Below the pieces are notes generated by a model. That model was not told the DNA's origin. It saw only the letters and a program-made list of their open reading frames with translations, and ran no database searches. From NCBI GenBank assembly GCA_001312405.1, contig BBDR01000028.1, positions 1 to 25,329 on the forward strand: 25,329 nucleotides of DNA. Reading direction: 5' to 3'. Below, in pieces: positions 17,631 to 25,329 of this stretch. Source of the stretch: Clostridium sp. NkU-1 (GTDB taxonomy: Bacteria > Bacillota_A > Clostridia > Lachnospirales > Lachnospiraceae). The first letter of the stretch is position 1. Each line of letters opens with the position of its first letter. A program made the translations under genes and the position numbers.

Positions 17631-18807
17631 TATTTCTTACCTCCATTCTTGTGTGGGTTCATAGCATCATAGGCCGACTGGCAGGCATCTAAATCAATGC
17701 CCGGCTGTTTATCTGACAGCCTGGCCGCATTCTTCTGGGTGGTCGCCGCTATCTTTGCGATATCGCTCACAGAATCCTTATCCGTTAAACAGGCGATAAG
17801 TGAATCCGTGACAGCCTTTTTGTCGGTGGAATCCTTAATACTTGCGATCACCGGGCGAAGCTTCTTTATAACTTCTGCCATGACGGCTTATCAGCGGTAC
17901 CAGTGGCTTTGTCAAGTTCCTCTGCAGGAATCACCTTTGCCTCAGCACTGGGAGCCGATTCTTCATTTTCACCTGTAAGTGTCTTAATTAAGCCGTCCAG
18001 CGGGTCCTGATCGGCTTCTGGCTCCTTTTTAGCAGAAAGTAATTCTATGAGTTTATCCAATTTTGCATCAACGCTGGAAAAGTCTTTTACCTCCTCCTTT
18101 GTAGGAGCTGCCGGTTCTGTTTTCTTCGGATCTTCCCCCAATGCCTCCGCTGCGTCATCCGCCATAGTTTCAAGTTCTTCCGGTGATGCATCTTTTGCCG
18201 CCTGGGCAAACAATTTAAAAAATAAACTATTCTTTTTCATGCTACTTTTCCTTTCTGGCCGCTTAGCTCTACATTCTTTTTTTGAATCTAAAATCGCAAC
18301 ATTCTTTCCCGCCCTGCCCCGTGTGACTACTGCCACATGATTCCCACGGATATCGTGCTGCGAATAGGTTCCATCTCCATTATCAGAGTAGCTGCACTCA
18401 TAACCGCAGCTGATCTCTCTCTTACCTTCCTGCACCTCTCGGATCAGGGTTTCATCCTGGACGTGCAAATCAGCCACCATGTGACCCTCCCACCGCCCTT
18501 CGCCTTTTCTTACGTTCTGAGCGTGGCCCTTTGCGTAAAGGCTGTATGTTTCTGGTGTCAGAAGCTCTGGCGGGTGTTCGTTGGTTACAGGCTTCCCCTC
18601 AAAACTGGACAACGCCGCTTCGGAAAACACTTCTTCCGGTGAGCGCAGCACCTTAACCATCTTGGAGGAGCTGCCCGCGGGGTTCAATTCACTTTCCAGG
18701 TAGTCCATACTCCCAGTCCGGGCAATAGGAACATTCCGGCAAATTAAAAAGCCCTCGCCAGTCTCAATCTGGTTAGGGCTTATGGTATATCCGTAATATG
18801 CAAGCAT
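17630..18807 (-). CDS. DUF2213 prohead protease/scaffold (frame corrected)
   Basis: The N-terminal half is a DUF2213 prohead protease: GFLICRNVPIARTGSMDYLE, SFEGKPVTNEHPPELL (with the conserved VTNEHP), GHMVADLHVQDE, REISCGYECSYS (S of SCGY is the likely nucleophile) and GNHVAVVTRGRAG. A Lys/Glu-rich region (about 180-320) is scaffold-like. The frame breaks near 17883-17886 (one base missing after ADKP) and continues VMAEVIKKLRPVIASIKDST, the expected C-terminal helical tail. Corrected length is 392 residues. I choose the ATG at 18807 because AGAAAGGAAA precedes it; an upstream in-frame ATG at 18834 overlaps the palindrome region. Confidence 0.88.
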
Positions 18808-18821
18808 TCCATTTCCTTTCT

Positions 18822-18837
18822 GTTGTGATATCACAAC
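18822..18837. promoter_or_regulatory. Perfect 16-bp palindrome upstream of protease gene
   Basis: GTTGTGATATCACAAC is its own reverse complement and lies 15 nt before the protease start, between that start and the terminator of the upstream cassette. A 14/16 relative occurs at 2467-2482. It could be an operator or a hairpin in the 5' leader of the capsid transcript; the sequence alone does not decide. Confidence 0.5.
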
Positions 18838-18848
18838 TTTTTAGGGTA

Positions 18849-18883
18849 CAAAAATACCACCAGCCTTTTCCGACCGATGGTAT
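18849..18883 (-). terminator. Strong intrinsic terminator closing the MuF-toxin cassette
   Basis: In minus-strand RNA AUACCAUCGGUC and GGCUGGUGGUAU form a 12-bp stem with three G-U pairs around GGAAAA, followed by UUUU. The stem begins one base after the stop codon of the 82-residue gene. It separates the packaging/MuF genes from the capsid genes. Confidence 0.85.
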
Positions 18884-19132
18884 CTACAAATTTGCTATGA
18901 TCTTATCCGCTTCTTTTTGGCTGATTTCTTCCACAAGGTTCAGAATATCAGAATTACCCATCTTGTATGGTGAATTTGTTGGTTCTGAGTCATCGAATCC
19001 CATAACCCTATCCATTAAGATGCTGTCATTATCCACAGCCCAGCCTTTGCCCGGCTTATACAAATAGGGAACGTAATCCTCTTCCTTCCCCAACAAATTC
19101 AAATCCTTGATGCGATAATATGTCACACTCAT
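18884..19132 (-). CDS. 82-residue protein, candidate immunity partner of MuF toxin
   Basis: I do not recognise a named family. The protein is acidic: MSVTYYRIKDLNLLGKEEDY, then VPYLYKPGKGWAVDNDSILM, DRVMGFDDSE, and a C-terminal helix VEEISQKEADKIIANL. Its ATG overlaps the TGA/TAA region of the MuF-toxin gene (4 nt), so the two are translated as a pair, and an intrinsic terminator follows at once. Small acidic proteins coded directly after a polymorphic toxin are usually its immunity protein, which is my inference here. A small head-accessory protein is the alternative. Confidence 0.72.
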   Translation of the reverse strand: MSVTYYRIKDLNLLGKEEDYVPYLYKPGKGWAVDNDSILMDRVMGFDDSEPTNSPYKMGNSDILNLVEEISQKEADKIIANL

Positions 19133-20813
19133 TTATTTTTCACCTCTTCGATATTTGCTGGTATCTCCATGCCCCGTGACTGCTCCATCATCTTTCTCCT
19201 AAGCGCAATAGCTTCGGGAGAAGAAGCACTTAACAGCCTCCACGCTTCATAATCCTTGTGCATTCGATCCTTCACGCCGTAACTTTCAGGCGTATGGAAT
19301 TGTACTTCAAAGTCCTGATATCCTTTTCCCTTTGGATCTTTTATTCTGAATGTACAATTAATGCCGTTATAAGGGTTCCCTTTGTTATGCCAGAAATTCT
19401 TTACTCTTACAAGATCGTATCCTTTCTCCTGTAATGCTCCCGTAATATTCTTATATGAATTTACAAGGGTTAAAGGATTATCCTGGTAAGTATAACGTAT
19501 TACATCATTCGTGGAGCTGATAGTATCCTTTATTCTTTGAGGATCAAGGCTGTGTTCGCTTTCCTTTCCCACTTTTCTCAGGAAGGAATCTTTTGCCTTT
19601 AGCCGGTATTCCAGGCCAACCATAGGTACTCCGGTATCTTTAGATATTTTTGCCAGATCAGTAGTGATGGCCGGTTCTTTAAGGATTATCTTGTTGTAAG
19701 CGTTGGTCTTACGGTAAAGCGCCTGCGTGCTCTTCCAGCCCTCACCATCATTATACTTTAATTCACGGAACTTTTCAAAGCTTTTCGGAATATCATTTCC
19801 AAGTATCGCCCGGTATCGTTCATGCTGTTTATAATCACTAAGCAGTTTCTGCCGGTTCCTGATCTTTTCCTTGTAAGCCGCAATCTGTTTCTTGCTTCTG
19901 GGATCCTCTGTGACAGGGTTCTTACTAAAACTTGAAAAGTCCTTATCCTTTTGGATCTGGGCTTCACTCTTTCCGATAGTTGTATATTTAACCAGGGCAT
20001 GAAGACAGTTCGGGTGGATATTAAGATATGTATTACTTAAATCGTTTCCCCCGTCAGGATCAATCTTCCCAAAAGCGGAAGACAGTGGGGGATAATCTGG
20101 GTTTGTACCGGACCGGCTGTAAACCCTTCCTTCAAGAGGTGCACATACAGGACAGGTACTGCCGATCTTAACAATACGGTATAGATCATGGTCCGGATCG
20201 GCTGTTAATATGGCAGATACTTCAGCCTGCCTGGCGGTTGCCTGGTAGCCATGTTACAATAATCCTGTAGGCCCCAATTACGTCCGGCTTTATCGGTAAA
20301 GGCTGTTATATTCTCAGACCGCAACTCACGTGCCATACTGGCCGCCGCTTTGCCTGAGCCGTATCCTGCGGCTCTTGCCTCTGTTACTGATTTCAGGGCG
20401 GCTTCTCTTATCTTGTCAGCCTCTCGCCTGCCAACTTGAAACGTCTCTTCGATGTTCTTCTGGGTAGTGACGGAAGCCTCCACGATATCACCCAATAAGT
20501 TGTTGGATAACTGCTGAACAATTCCAAGCTGTGAAGCAGTAAGGCCGGCTGCGTTCTTATACCCATTGGCTGCCGCTTCGGATTTGTAGAAGATCTTTTC
20601 AATCATTGCAGGAACATAGTTCCAGCTTTCGTCGACCATCTCCTGCAGGATCTTCTGAGTGCGGTTCAGGGCAGCCACTTCGGCATAATCAACATACCCT
20701 TGATCGCGCTTTCGGTTTATTTCAGCAATCAACCTTTGCTCCGTTTTCAGAAACAGCATTCTGAGATAAGCCGTTTCATCCTTACTACCAGGAGGACGTA
20801 TCATCTGCGGCAT
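19129..20813 (-). CDS. MuF-type head protein with RelA/SpoT-like C-terminal domain (frame corrected)
   Basis: The frame breaks near 20236-20240 (CAACC should be CAAACC): the first frame ends at 20205, while the other is open without a stop from 20253 to 19129 but has no usable start before 19623. Joined, they give 561 residues. Residues 1 to about 280 are an SPP1 gp7/Mu F-like minor head protein (RRREADKI-type helices, ITAFTDKAGRNWGLQDYCNM), with a putative zinc site C221PVC224 and H267PNCLH272. A basic helical linker follows. Residues 398-561 resemble the RelA/SpoT synthetase fold: D437VIR440YT, W475, Y482NGIN486, F-E503-V-Q505-F-H-T and H519. That matches the order D..R, Y.S.H, E.Q.RT, H in the family. 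The protein would be carried in the capsid; an intracellular nucleotide-pyrophosphate transferase activity is inferred. The downstream gene is coupled. Confidence 0.8.
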
Positions 20814-22247
20814 TACTCGTCAACCTCCTCAAATGTTCTCGGAAGCGATAGCCCTGCAAGGGGATCCTGCATGGCCTTATAATCTGAATAAGTCTTTCTT
20901 TCCGCTTGCTTTATGGCTTCGTCGGAAATGGTGCTGTACATGCCAGTTTCATCAGATAGGGCCTTAAGCTCCTTCTGAGCGGTAGCGGCGTCGATCAGAT
21001 CACTCTGATATACCGCCATGATAGATTGTGTTTTCTTCTCGCAATGTCAGCGATCTCACTGGAATCCGGCGTCTGCAATGGCGGGAAGTCGATATCCAGA
21101 TCATCAGGAACAGCCCCCCAAGCTGATAGAAGCATGACCGGAAGAATCTTTTCAAGCAATGGTCGGAACTGATTTTCCCTCAAACCGTCGATGTAATCAT
21201 AATAGTTGTTCATGTCGCTTTCCCCGGTGGCGTTCATACCTGCAGGGGATCTCCCGAACAACTTTGTTACCGGGGTTCTGGCTGCTCCAGCAACGTCCAT
21301 CATCATCCGGTCGTAAACGTCCGGTAATCCGGTAAAGGTGTACTGGGTGTTGTGCATGACATCACCCTTATTTACCAGACGCATTCCAAAGTTACTTTCC
21401 AGCACACTCTGAGCCTGTAAGGTCTGCCAAAATTTCCGTTGGGCCTGTGCATTATTCACAGCAAGCATCTGATCCATGGAATCCGTTTCCATGTAATTTA
21501 CATTCGCCCGGAAGGTAAGGGCTGCGATATTGGAAGAGACGTTGTCTCTCTTGACAACTTCGGTGTATATGGCTTCAATTTCCGATTCTCCCCAGTACTG
21601 CTCTGCGATCTTCTCATTGTAAGGAAGTTCCCTGCCTGTGAATCGTACTACTCTGCTATGATGCACCCTGGATACCAGGACCCCGCTTTCCTCGTCCCGG
21701 ATCGTATAGTAAGCAGGAAGCCCAAAATCAGGATCAGACGGATCTGTAACCAATCCCCATCTCTGTAGATACCACTCCACCGGTCAAGGATCTGCAAGCC
21801 CAGGAACGCTCCTGGAAGAATCAAGCCGTAATCTAAAGGCTGTGATAGATCGTCCTGGCCTCTTATCATGATGATCGCGGCAGCTCCACCATAAAGCCTG
21901 CCCCAATACATTCCTTCAAGGATAGACTTTCTTAAATGCACCTTTCTTTCAAGACGCTGTAAGACGTCAATTCGTTCCGGTGCCACATTGCTTTTCACAG
22001 TGTACCACTTACGGACCATATCCTCCGGAATGGTTGATATGATGTTCTGCACGATCCAGTTATCCCGGTAAAGGCTTGTAAGCAGCTGGTAATTCTGCGT
22101 CATGCGGGTAAGCGGGTACTGTGTGGCCTGTAAAAGATCCTGCGTTCCGTAGCCTAACCGTGCGATCGGGTTTGAAAATGCATCGTTTACCTGTATTCTA
22201 TTTTCTGCCCGCTCTCTCTGCGGACGGTTTCGTTTTGGTCTTGCCAT
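20813..22247 (-). CDS. Portal protein, DUF1073 family (frame corrected)
   Basis: The dodecameric ring through which DNA passes. Two single-base losses split it into three: near 21781-21785 (LQILD then PVEWYLQRWGLVTDPSDPDF) and at the T4 run 21031-21034, minus-strand A4 that should be A5 (IARRK then TQSIMAVYQSDLIDAATAQK). Corrected length is 478 residues. The DUF1073 pattern is clear: NRIQVNDAFSNPIARLGYGT, RDNWIVQNIISTIPEDMVRK, SRVHHSRVVRFTGRELPY, and GAARTPVTKLFGRSPAGMNA followed by TGESDMNNYYDYI. Database names for this group sometimes mention anti-CBASS Acb1; I see no paired HxT/HxS phosphodiesterase motifs, so a plain portal is favoured. The start at 22247 follows AGGAGGAGCTT. Confidence 0.9.
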
Positions 22248-22256
22248 AAGCTCCTC

Positions 22257-22394
22257 CTATAATTTCACTGCCATTGCCGTAATTAGCACGAGGGTGCACC
22301 AGAATACCACTCCACAGATATCTTTCTTTTTCCACTGGTACCACGCAACTATCATATCAACGAACATTGCAATTAAGCACAAATAATATATCAT
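22257..22394 (-). CDS. Two-helix membrane microprotein between terL and portal
   Basis: A 45-residue protein: MIYYLCLIAMFVDMIVAWYQ, WKKKDICGVV, FWCTLVLITAMAVKL. Two hydrophobic segments (about 2-20 and 26-44) are joined by a short WKKKD loop, a helical-hairpin membrane protein with a basic turn. The ATG overlaps the terL TGA as ATGA, and GGAGGAGG inside the terL 3' end sits 8 nt before it, a strong ribosome site. It ends 10 nt before the portal start. I do not recognise a family; superinfection exclusion or a membrane-inhibitor role is only a possibility. Confidence 0.7.
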   Translation of the reverse strand: MIYYLCLIAMFVDMIVAWYQWKKKDICGVVFWCTLVLITAMAVKL

Positions 22395-23739
22395 TGAACA
22401 TTCCTCCTCCATTTTGGCAGCTTGGTCATACAGAAATAACGCAGTGCATCAGGACCGTGATCCAGCTGCTTGACTGGCTTCTCTTCTCCATGCTGCGCCG
22501 CCTTATCGTCCCACACATAGGACCGCAACTCCGTGATTAATCCTGCACAGCGTTCATGCACCTTGATCTTTCCAGACTGAAACAGAGCCGCAACCACCCG
22601 GATCCCGTCTTCCACTTCGTTATCCCCAGGCTTTACAATGTAGCCCCGGCCTTTTAGTTCTACGATAAAGCTGGCCGCCGATGGATCAGCTACAATGTCG
22701 CATTGCAGATCCGGATTGTCACCCATAAAGGTAACCATGGCATCACCATACTGGCTGTCTGTTTTCTGCCCTTCCTTTTCCACACGACTGTCCCACCGAT
22801 ACTCCCGATCCACCCAGATGGTGTCTCCATCATCATAGATATCCAGGAACACACATGGATTCGTCGTGCCATAATCTAGGGCAATCGTGCGGGTAGACAA
22901 ATACTCCAATCCCTTGGGCCGTGTATCATCATTGTATATGTTGACCGACTTGGTAAACATAGTATAGATAAGCCCTTCAGCAACCGCCCACAAACCCTTG
23001 ATATAACGTAAAAAAAAGACACCGGCATACATGCTTCGGTATCTCTTCTTAATTTCTTCGTCCAGGGAAAGGTTGTCATCCATGGTGAAATGAAGGTACA
23101 ATATGTTCTTTACTTCCTTGTTTGAGGTCCTTAACTCTTCGGCTTTCTTCTTCCCAAGGTATCCGATGGATTTATTGATCCAGCCAACTTTAAACCAATG
23201 CATGGGGCCTGCGGGGTTGCAGTTAAACCAGTATTTTGACCCTTTGACAGAACAACGTCCGGTTGCCTGATTTACAAAGGATTCAGGCATAAGAGCCACT
23301 TCATCAAAGAATGCCCCGGCCAACGTAATGCCTTGGATAAGGTCCTGGGATCTTTCGTCCTTGCCACCGAAAACATAGAAGTAATTCGTTACACCCTTCC
23401 GGCTGATCTCCACCATGTTTGGCTGATCACCTGCCAGATGATCCTTCACCTGGTACCCTCGGCTCCTAAGCATCAATTTTAAAGATGTAAGAACGTTCCG
23501 CCGGAAGCTGCCTATTGTCTTTCCACACATTGCAAAGTTCTGTCCGTCAAAGGAGCTCATAGCCCACATAACAAATGATAATGACATGGAAACCGTCTTG
23601 CCTGATCGGATCGCTCCATCAGCGATAATCCCATCCATGTCCTTAACCGGGGAATCCTTCGTCCACCAGTCAGAACCATTCTCTGCTTACGAGAAAACGG
23701 CTGAAACTTAAATATCTGTCTCTTCATCTTCCTGCTCAT
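22391..23739 (-). CDS. terL: Terminase large subunit (frame corrected)
   Basis: The packaging motor and nuclease, XtmB/Terminase_6-like. The N-terminal 30 residues (KRQIFKFQPFSRKQRMVLT) lead, after a missing base near 23666-23670, into WWTKDSPVKDMDGIIADGAI. Corrected length is 449 residues. Visible motifs are Walker A G42AIRSGKT49, Walker B AFFD146E147VALMP, the nuclease aspartates D289 (TIALDYGTTN), D352 (DIVADPSA) and D427/D431 (QLDHGPDALRYF). The start at 23739 overlaps terS by 32 nt; an ATG at 23727 is an alternative. Downstream, the microprotein gene is coupled by ATGA. Confidence 0.92.
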
Positions 23740-24192
23740 CTTCTTCCCAATCCTCCCAATCTGTACCGGCTGATCCGTTTAATGCATCAAGGAAGCCATC
23801 ATCTTCCATTTCCTCTTCATCATCAACGCCCATCTTTGCTTTAGACGCTGCCATTCGTAACTGCTGTTCCTCCTGATCGACGTCTGTCTTCTCGGATTGT
23901 CCGGAATACTTCGCGATGACTTCATAAGCTCTCACATTTCCTGAAAGGGCCTCCTTTATCATAGCGGCATTGACCGCCGATTCCAGAGTACTATCAAGCC
24001 CAGGGCTTCCAGGACCGGGGACCATTCAGGGCTATCTATCTCAGCAGTGAGAAGGGCGTTCAATGTCTTGCGGAAGTCTGCCTTTTTCCTCCGTGCTTCT
24101 CCAGACGCTTTCCCACCCGCTGATGCAATTTTCCTCTGTTCAACCTCTGTTCGTTTATTAAACGGGATTAGGTTTTCATGTCCACGAGCCAT
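23708..24192 (-). CDS. terS: Terminase small subunit (frame corrected)
   Basis: The DNA-recognition subunit of the terminase. The N-terminal half (MARGHENLIPFNKRTEVEQR, then GGKASGEARRKKADFRKTLN) with the 'GGKASGEARR.K' stretch is typical of small terminases of Firmicutes phages. The frame breaks near 23998-24003 (one base missing after LEALG) and continues LDSTLESAVNAAMIKEALSG and NVRAYEVIAKYSGQSEKTD, ending in an Asp/Glu-rich tail. Corrected length is 161 residues. The start at 24192 is preceded by GGAAGGTGAGGTG. terL starts inside the 3' end. Confidence 0.85.
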
Positions 24193-24225
24193 CACCTCAC
24201 CTTCCAATCTGGCTGTTTTTTACAT

Positions 24226-24250
24226 TAAAATAAGCCACCTCCGGGCGGCT
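24226..24250 (-). terminator. Intrinsic terminator before terS
   Basis: In minus-strand RNA AGCCGCC and GGUGGCU pair (with one G-U) around CGGA, followed by UAUUUUAAUG. It would end the transcript of the AT-rich membrane-protein gene just before the packaging operon. Confidence 0.65.
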
Positions 24251-24277
24251 CATTAATTTTTCATTCCAATCAGAAAC

Positions 24278-24367
24278 TCAAATTATATCATCACTAATTT
24301 CAACTACCTTATCGAACATATCTTTATAAGGATTTTTCTTCAAAAACTGCTCAACATTTTCCACCAT
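24278..24367 (-). CDS. Possible 29-residue microprotein
   Basis: ATG at 24367 to TGA at 24278 encodes MVENVEQFLKKNPYKDMFDK then VVEISDDII. It lies 7 nt after the stop of the 142-residue membrane protein, in another frame, and before the terminator at 24226-24250. The ribosome site is weak (only AAGAAAG upstream). It could also be the remnant of a longer C-terminus of the upstream gene that lost a base. Confidence 0.35.
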   Translation of the reverse strand: MVENVEQFLKKNPYKDMFDKVVEISDDII

Positions 24368-24374
24368 CTTAATG

Positions 24375-24803
24375 TTATATGTCTTTCTTGTCGTATCTCT
24401 CACAAAAAAATTGTACTTTATCTTCTGGAAGCAATCCTAACCCCTCCAAACCACAGAATGATTTATCAATAACAACTTCTATCCCCTCACCGACATGTAA
24501 TTTATAAGGAAATCTCAAAGGCTGGATTCCATTTAAATTGAATTCCATAAATTCAGAAGATAATTTGTTTTTCCCCTTAATGCCTAAAGTTCTTAATGTT
24601 ATATCATATTTACCAATGTTAGTTATGCTTATTATAACGAAATCTCCAAAAACATATTTTTCACCTTGCGCAATTTCATCAATTCGTGCATGTAGCTTCA
24701 ATCGTGTCTGATTATAATATCCTGACTGCCATAAAGCAACAACCACAGCCAATATAGTTCCTATAGCTCCTAAAGCCTGCCAAAATAACTCCCAAGTAAA
24801 CAT
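24375..24803 (-). CDS. Membrane-anchored protein of unknown function (AT-rich cargo)
   Basis: A 142-residue protein with one N-terminal transmembrane helix (about residues 7-24, FWQALGAIGTILAVVVALWQ) and no signal cleavage site. The rest is a cytoplasm-facing or outward beta-rich domain (YVFGDFVIISITNIGKYDIT, LRTLGIKGKNKL, PYKLHVGEGIEVVIDKSF) resembling immunoglobulin-like folds seen in small single-pass proteins of phages. I assign no function; interference with entry of other phages is a common role for such genes but not shown. GAGGAG lies 6 nt before the start. It is AT-rich and lies between two minus-strand terminators, separate from the packaging operon. Confidence 0.75.
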   Translation of the reverse strand: MFTWELFWQALGAIGTILAVVVALWQSGYYNQTRLKLHARIDEIAQGEKYVFGDFVIISITNIGKYDITLRTLGIKGKNKLSSEFMEFNLNGIQPLRFPYKLHVGEGIEVVIDKSFCGLEGLGLLPEDKVQFFCERYDKKDI

Positions 24804-24844
24804 TTAACACTCCTCAACGTTTTCATATTTTACCATGAATTATG

Positions 24845-24887
24845 AAAAAAGAAAACACCCATCGAGTTACACAAGACAGGCGTTTTC
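24845..24887 (-). terminator. Intrinsic terminator upstream of the AT-rich cargo gene
   Basis: In minus-strand RNA GAAAACGCC (24887-24879) and GGUGUUUUC (24859-24851) pair with one G-U around a 19-nt loop, and UUUUUU follows. It would stop transcripts from the right-edge gene. A weak promoter (extended -10 TGGTAAAAT) may overlap its 3' side and serve the cargo gene. Confidence 0.7.
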
Positions 24888-24903
24888 AAAAAGGAGAATA
24901 AGT

Positions 24904-24978
24904 ATGACTGAAAACCAATCGGAACACAAAAGTTCGTTCGGTAAAGCAATTATAAACGCTGCTTTCTATCCGATTTGA
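24904..24978 (+). CDS. Possible plus-strand 24-residue microprotein
   Basis: ATG at 24904 follows a strong AAAAAGGAG 7 nt upstream and encodes MTENQSEHKSSFGKAIINAA then FYPI to a TGA. An in-frame ATG at 24835 would extend it to 47 residues but passes through the hairpin arms. It runs against the neighbouring genes in the 250-nt gap between the cargo gene and the right-edge gene. Chance is possible. Confidence 0.3.
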   Translation: MTENQSEHKSSFGKAIINAAFYPI

Positions 24979-25053
24979 AAAGCCATGAAGAAAGCATAAG
25001 AACGTCGGCTTTAATCAGCTGCCAAGCTGTTACACCCGGCAGCCATGTGAGTA

Positions 25054-25329
25054 TTATTTCTTTGTGTACTCAAGAACCACATAGGCTGTACAGCCTGAAT
25101 AGGCTCCATTATTGTTTAACAGATGATATAATATGTTACCAGTTTCTACTCCGTAATACATATTTACTGCACCGGGTAATCCATCTGTTCGATTATAGGA
25201 TATCGGAAACGCTACCTGATATAAGGCAGGCTTGTCAATCATGTTTCCATACAGATTAATCAACCGATCAACCTTAAGTTCAGAAACATTTGCAAATACA
25301 AGGGCATTGCCGCTTTCGTTAGCGAGTTT
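25054..25329 (-). CDS. Partial protein, C-terminal end only (possible fibre tip)
   Basis: The frame is open to the window edge and shows the last 91 residues, ending NNNGAYSGCTAYVVLEYTKK. Its start lies outside. The Gly/Asn/Tyr-rich beta strands (INLYGNMIDKPALYQVAFPI, GAVNMYYGVETGNILYHLLN) and the closing 'AYVVLEYTK' resemble distal ends of tail-fibre or surface proteins, a weak likeness. A GCTGCC/GGCAGC hairpin (25018-25043) lies in its 3' region, and the terminator at 24845-24887 probably ends its transcript. It would be upstream of the packaging genes. Confidence 0.5.
   Translation of the reverse strand, partial: KLANESGNALVFANVSELKVDRLINLYGNMIDKPALYQVAFPISYNRTDGLPGAVNMYYGVETGNILYHLLNNNGAYSGCTAYVVLEYTKK

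Noticed and set aside
20813..22247. Anti-CBASS (Acb1-type) activity in the DUF1073 protein
   Set aside because: The group name sometimes carries this label, but I see no pair of HxT/HxS motifs; the sequence reads as an ordinary portal.

Overview
The window is the late half of a temperate contractile-tailed (myovirus-type, PBSX/Xkd-like) phage of a Gram-positive host. The protein repertoire (DUF2213 protease, DUF2184 capsid, XkdK-to-XkdX tail genes, an Amidase_2 lysin with GW-type wall-binding repeats, a Phage_holin_4_1 holin) and the AGGAGG ribosome sites point to a Clostridia host, most likely Lachnospiraceae. That taxonomy is inference from protein style. No integrase, repressor, replication gene or tRNA gene is visible.

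Almost every gene is on the minus strand, so the module reads from right to left. At the right edge is the 3' end of an unrecognised gene (25054-25329), then a terminator, then an AT-rich gene for a small membrane-anchored protein (24375-24803) with its own terminator. Packaging follows: terS, terL, a two-helix membrane microprotein, and the portal. The next gene is a head-morphogenesis (MuF/SPP1 gp7-type) protein whose C-terminus carries a RelA/SpoT-like domain. It is coupled by ATGA to an 82-residue gene and closed by a strong intrinsic terminator. The head genes then run protease/scaffold, cement protein, major capsid, small unknown, DUF4054 connector, head-closure candidate, HK97-gp10-like and tail-terminator candidate. 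The tail genes are a 57-residue gene, sheath, tube, assembly chaperone, tape measure, XkdP, XkdQ, XkdR, XkdS, XkdT, XkdU, a beta-helix tail fibre, a 152-residue unknown and XkdX. Holin and amidase finish the operon. Beyond lysis, at the left, are an AT-rich MazF/PemK-family gene lying between two copies of a 36-nt direct repeat, and a plus-strand cysteine-rich microprotein.

Reading quality matters here. Fifteen genes are broken by 21 apparent single-base indels. Fourteen are one base short, mostly in short homopolymer or GC-rich spots. Seven are one base too long, and all seven lie in A7/T7 runs. After correction every gene has the expected length and domain order. The simplest explanation is sequencing or assembly error rather than prophage decay, so I list these as single CDS features and give the break points. 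One further A7 run, in the tail assembly chaperone, is ambiguous: with A6 it becomes the classical A-AAA-AAC slippery site of a programmed -1 frameshift.

The most interesting part is the capsid-linked toxin cassette (18849-20813): a MuF polymorphic-toxin architecture with a RelA/SpoT-like effector, a candidate immunity partner and its own terminator. Two AT-rich cargo genes also sit at opposite ends of the structural operon.
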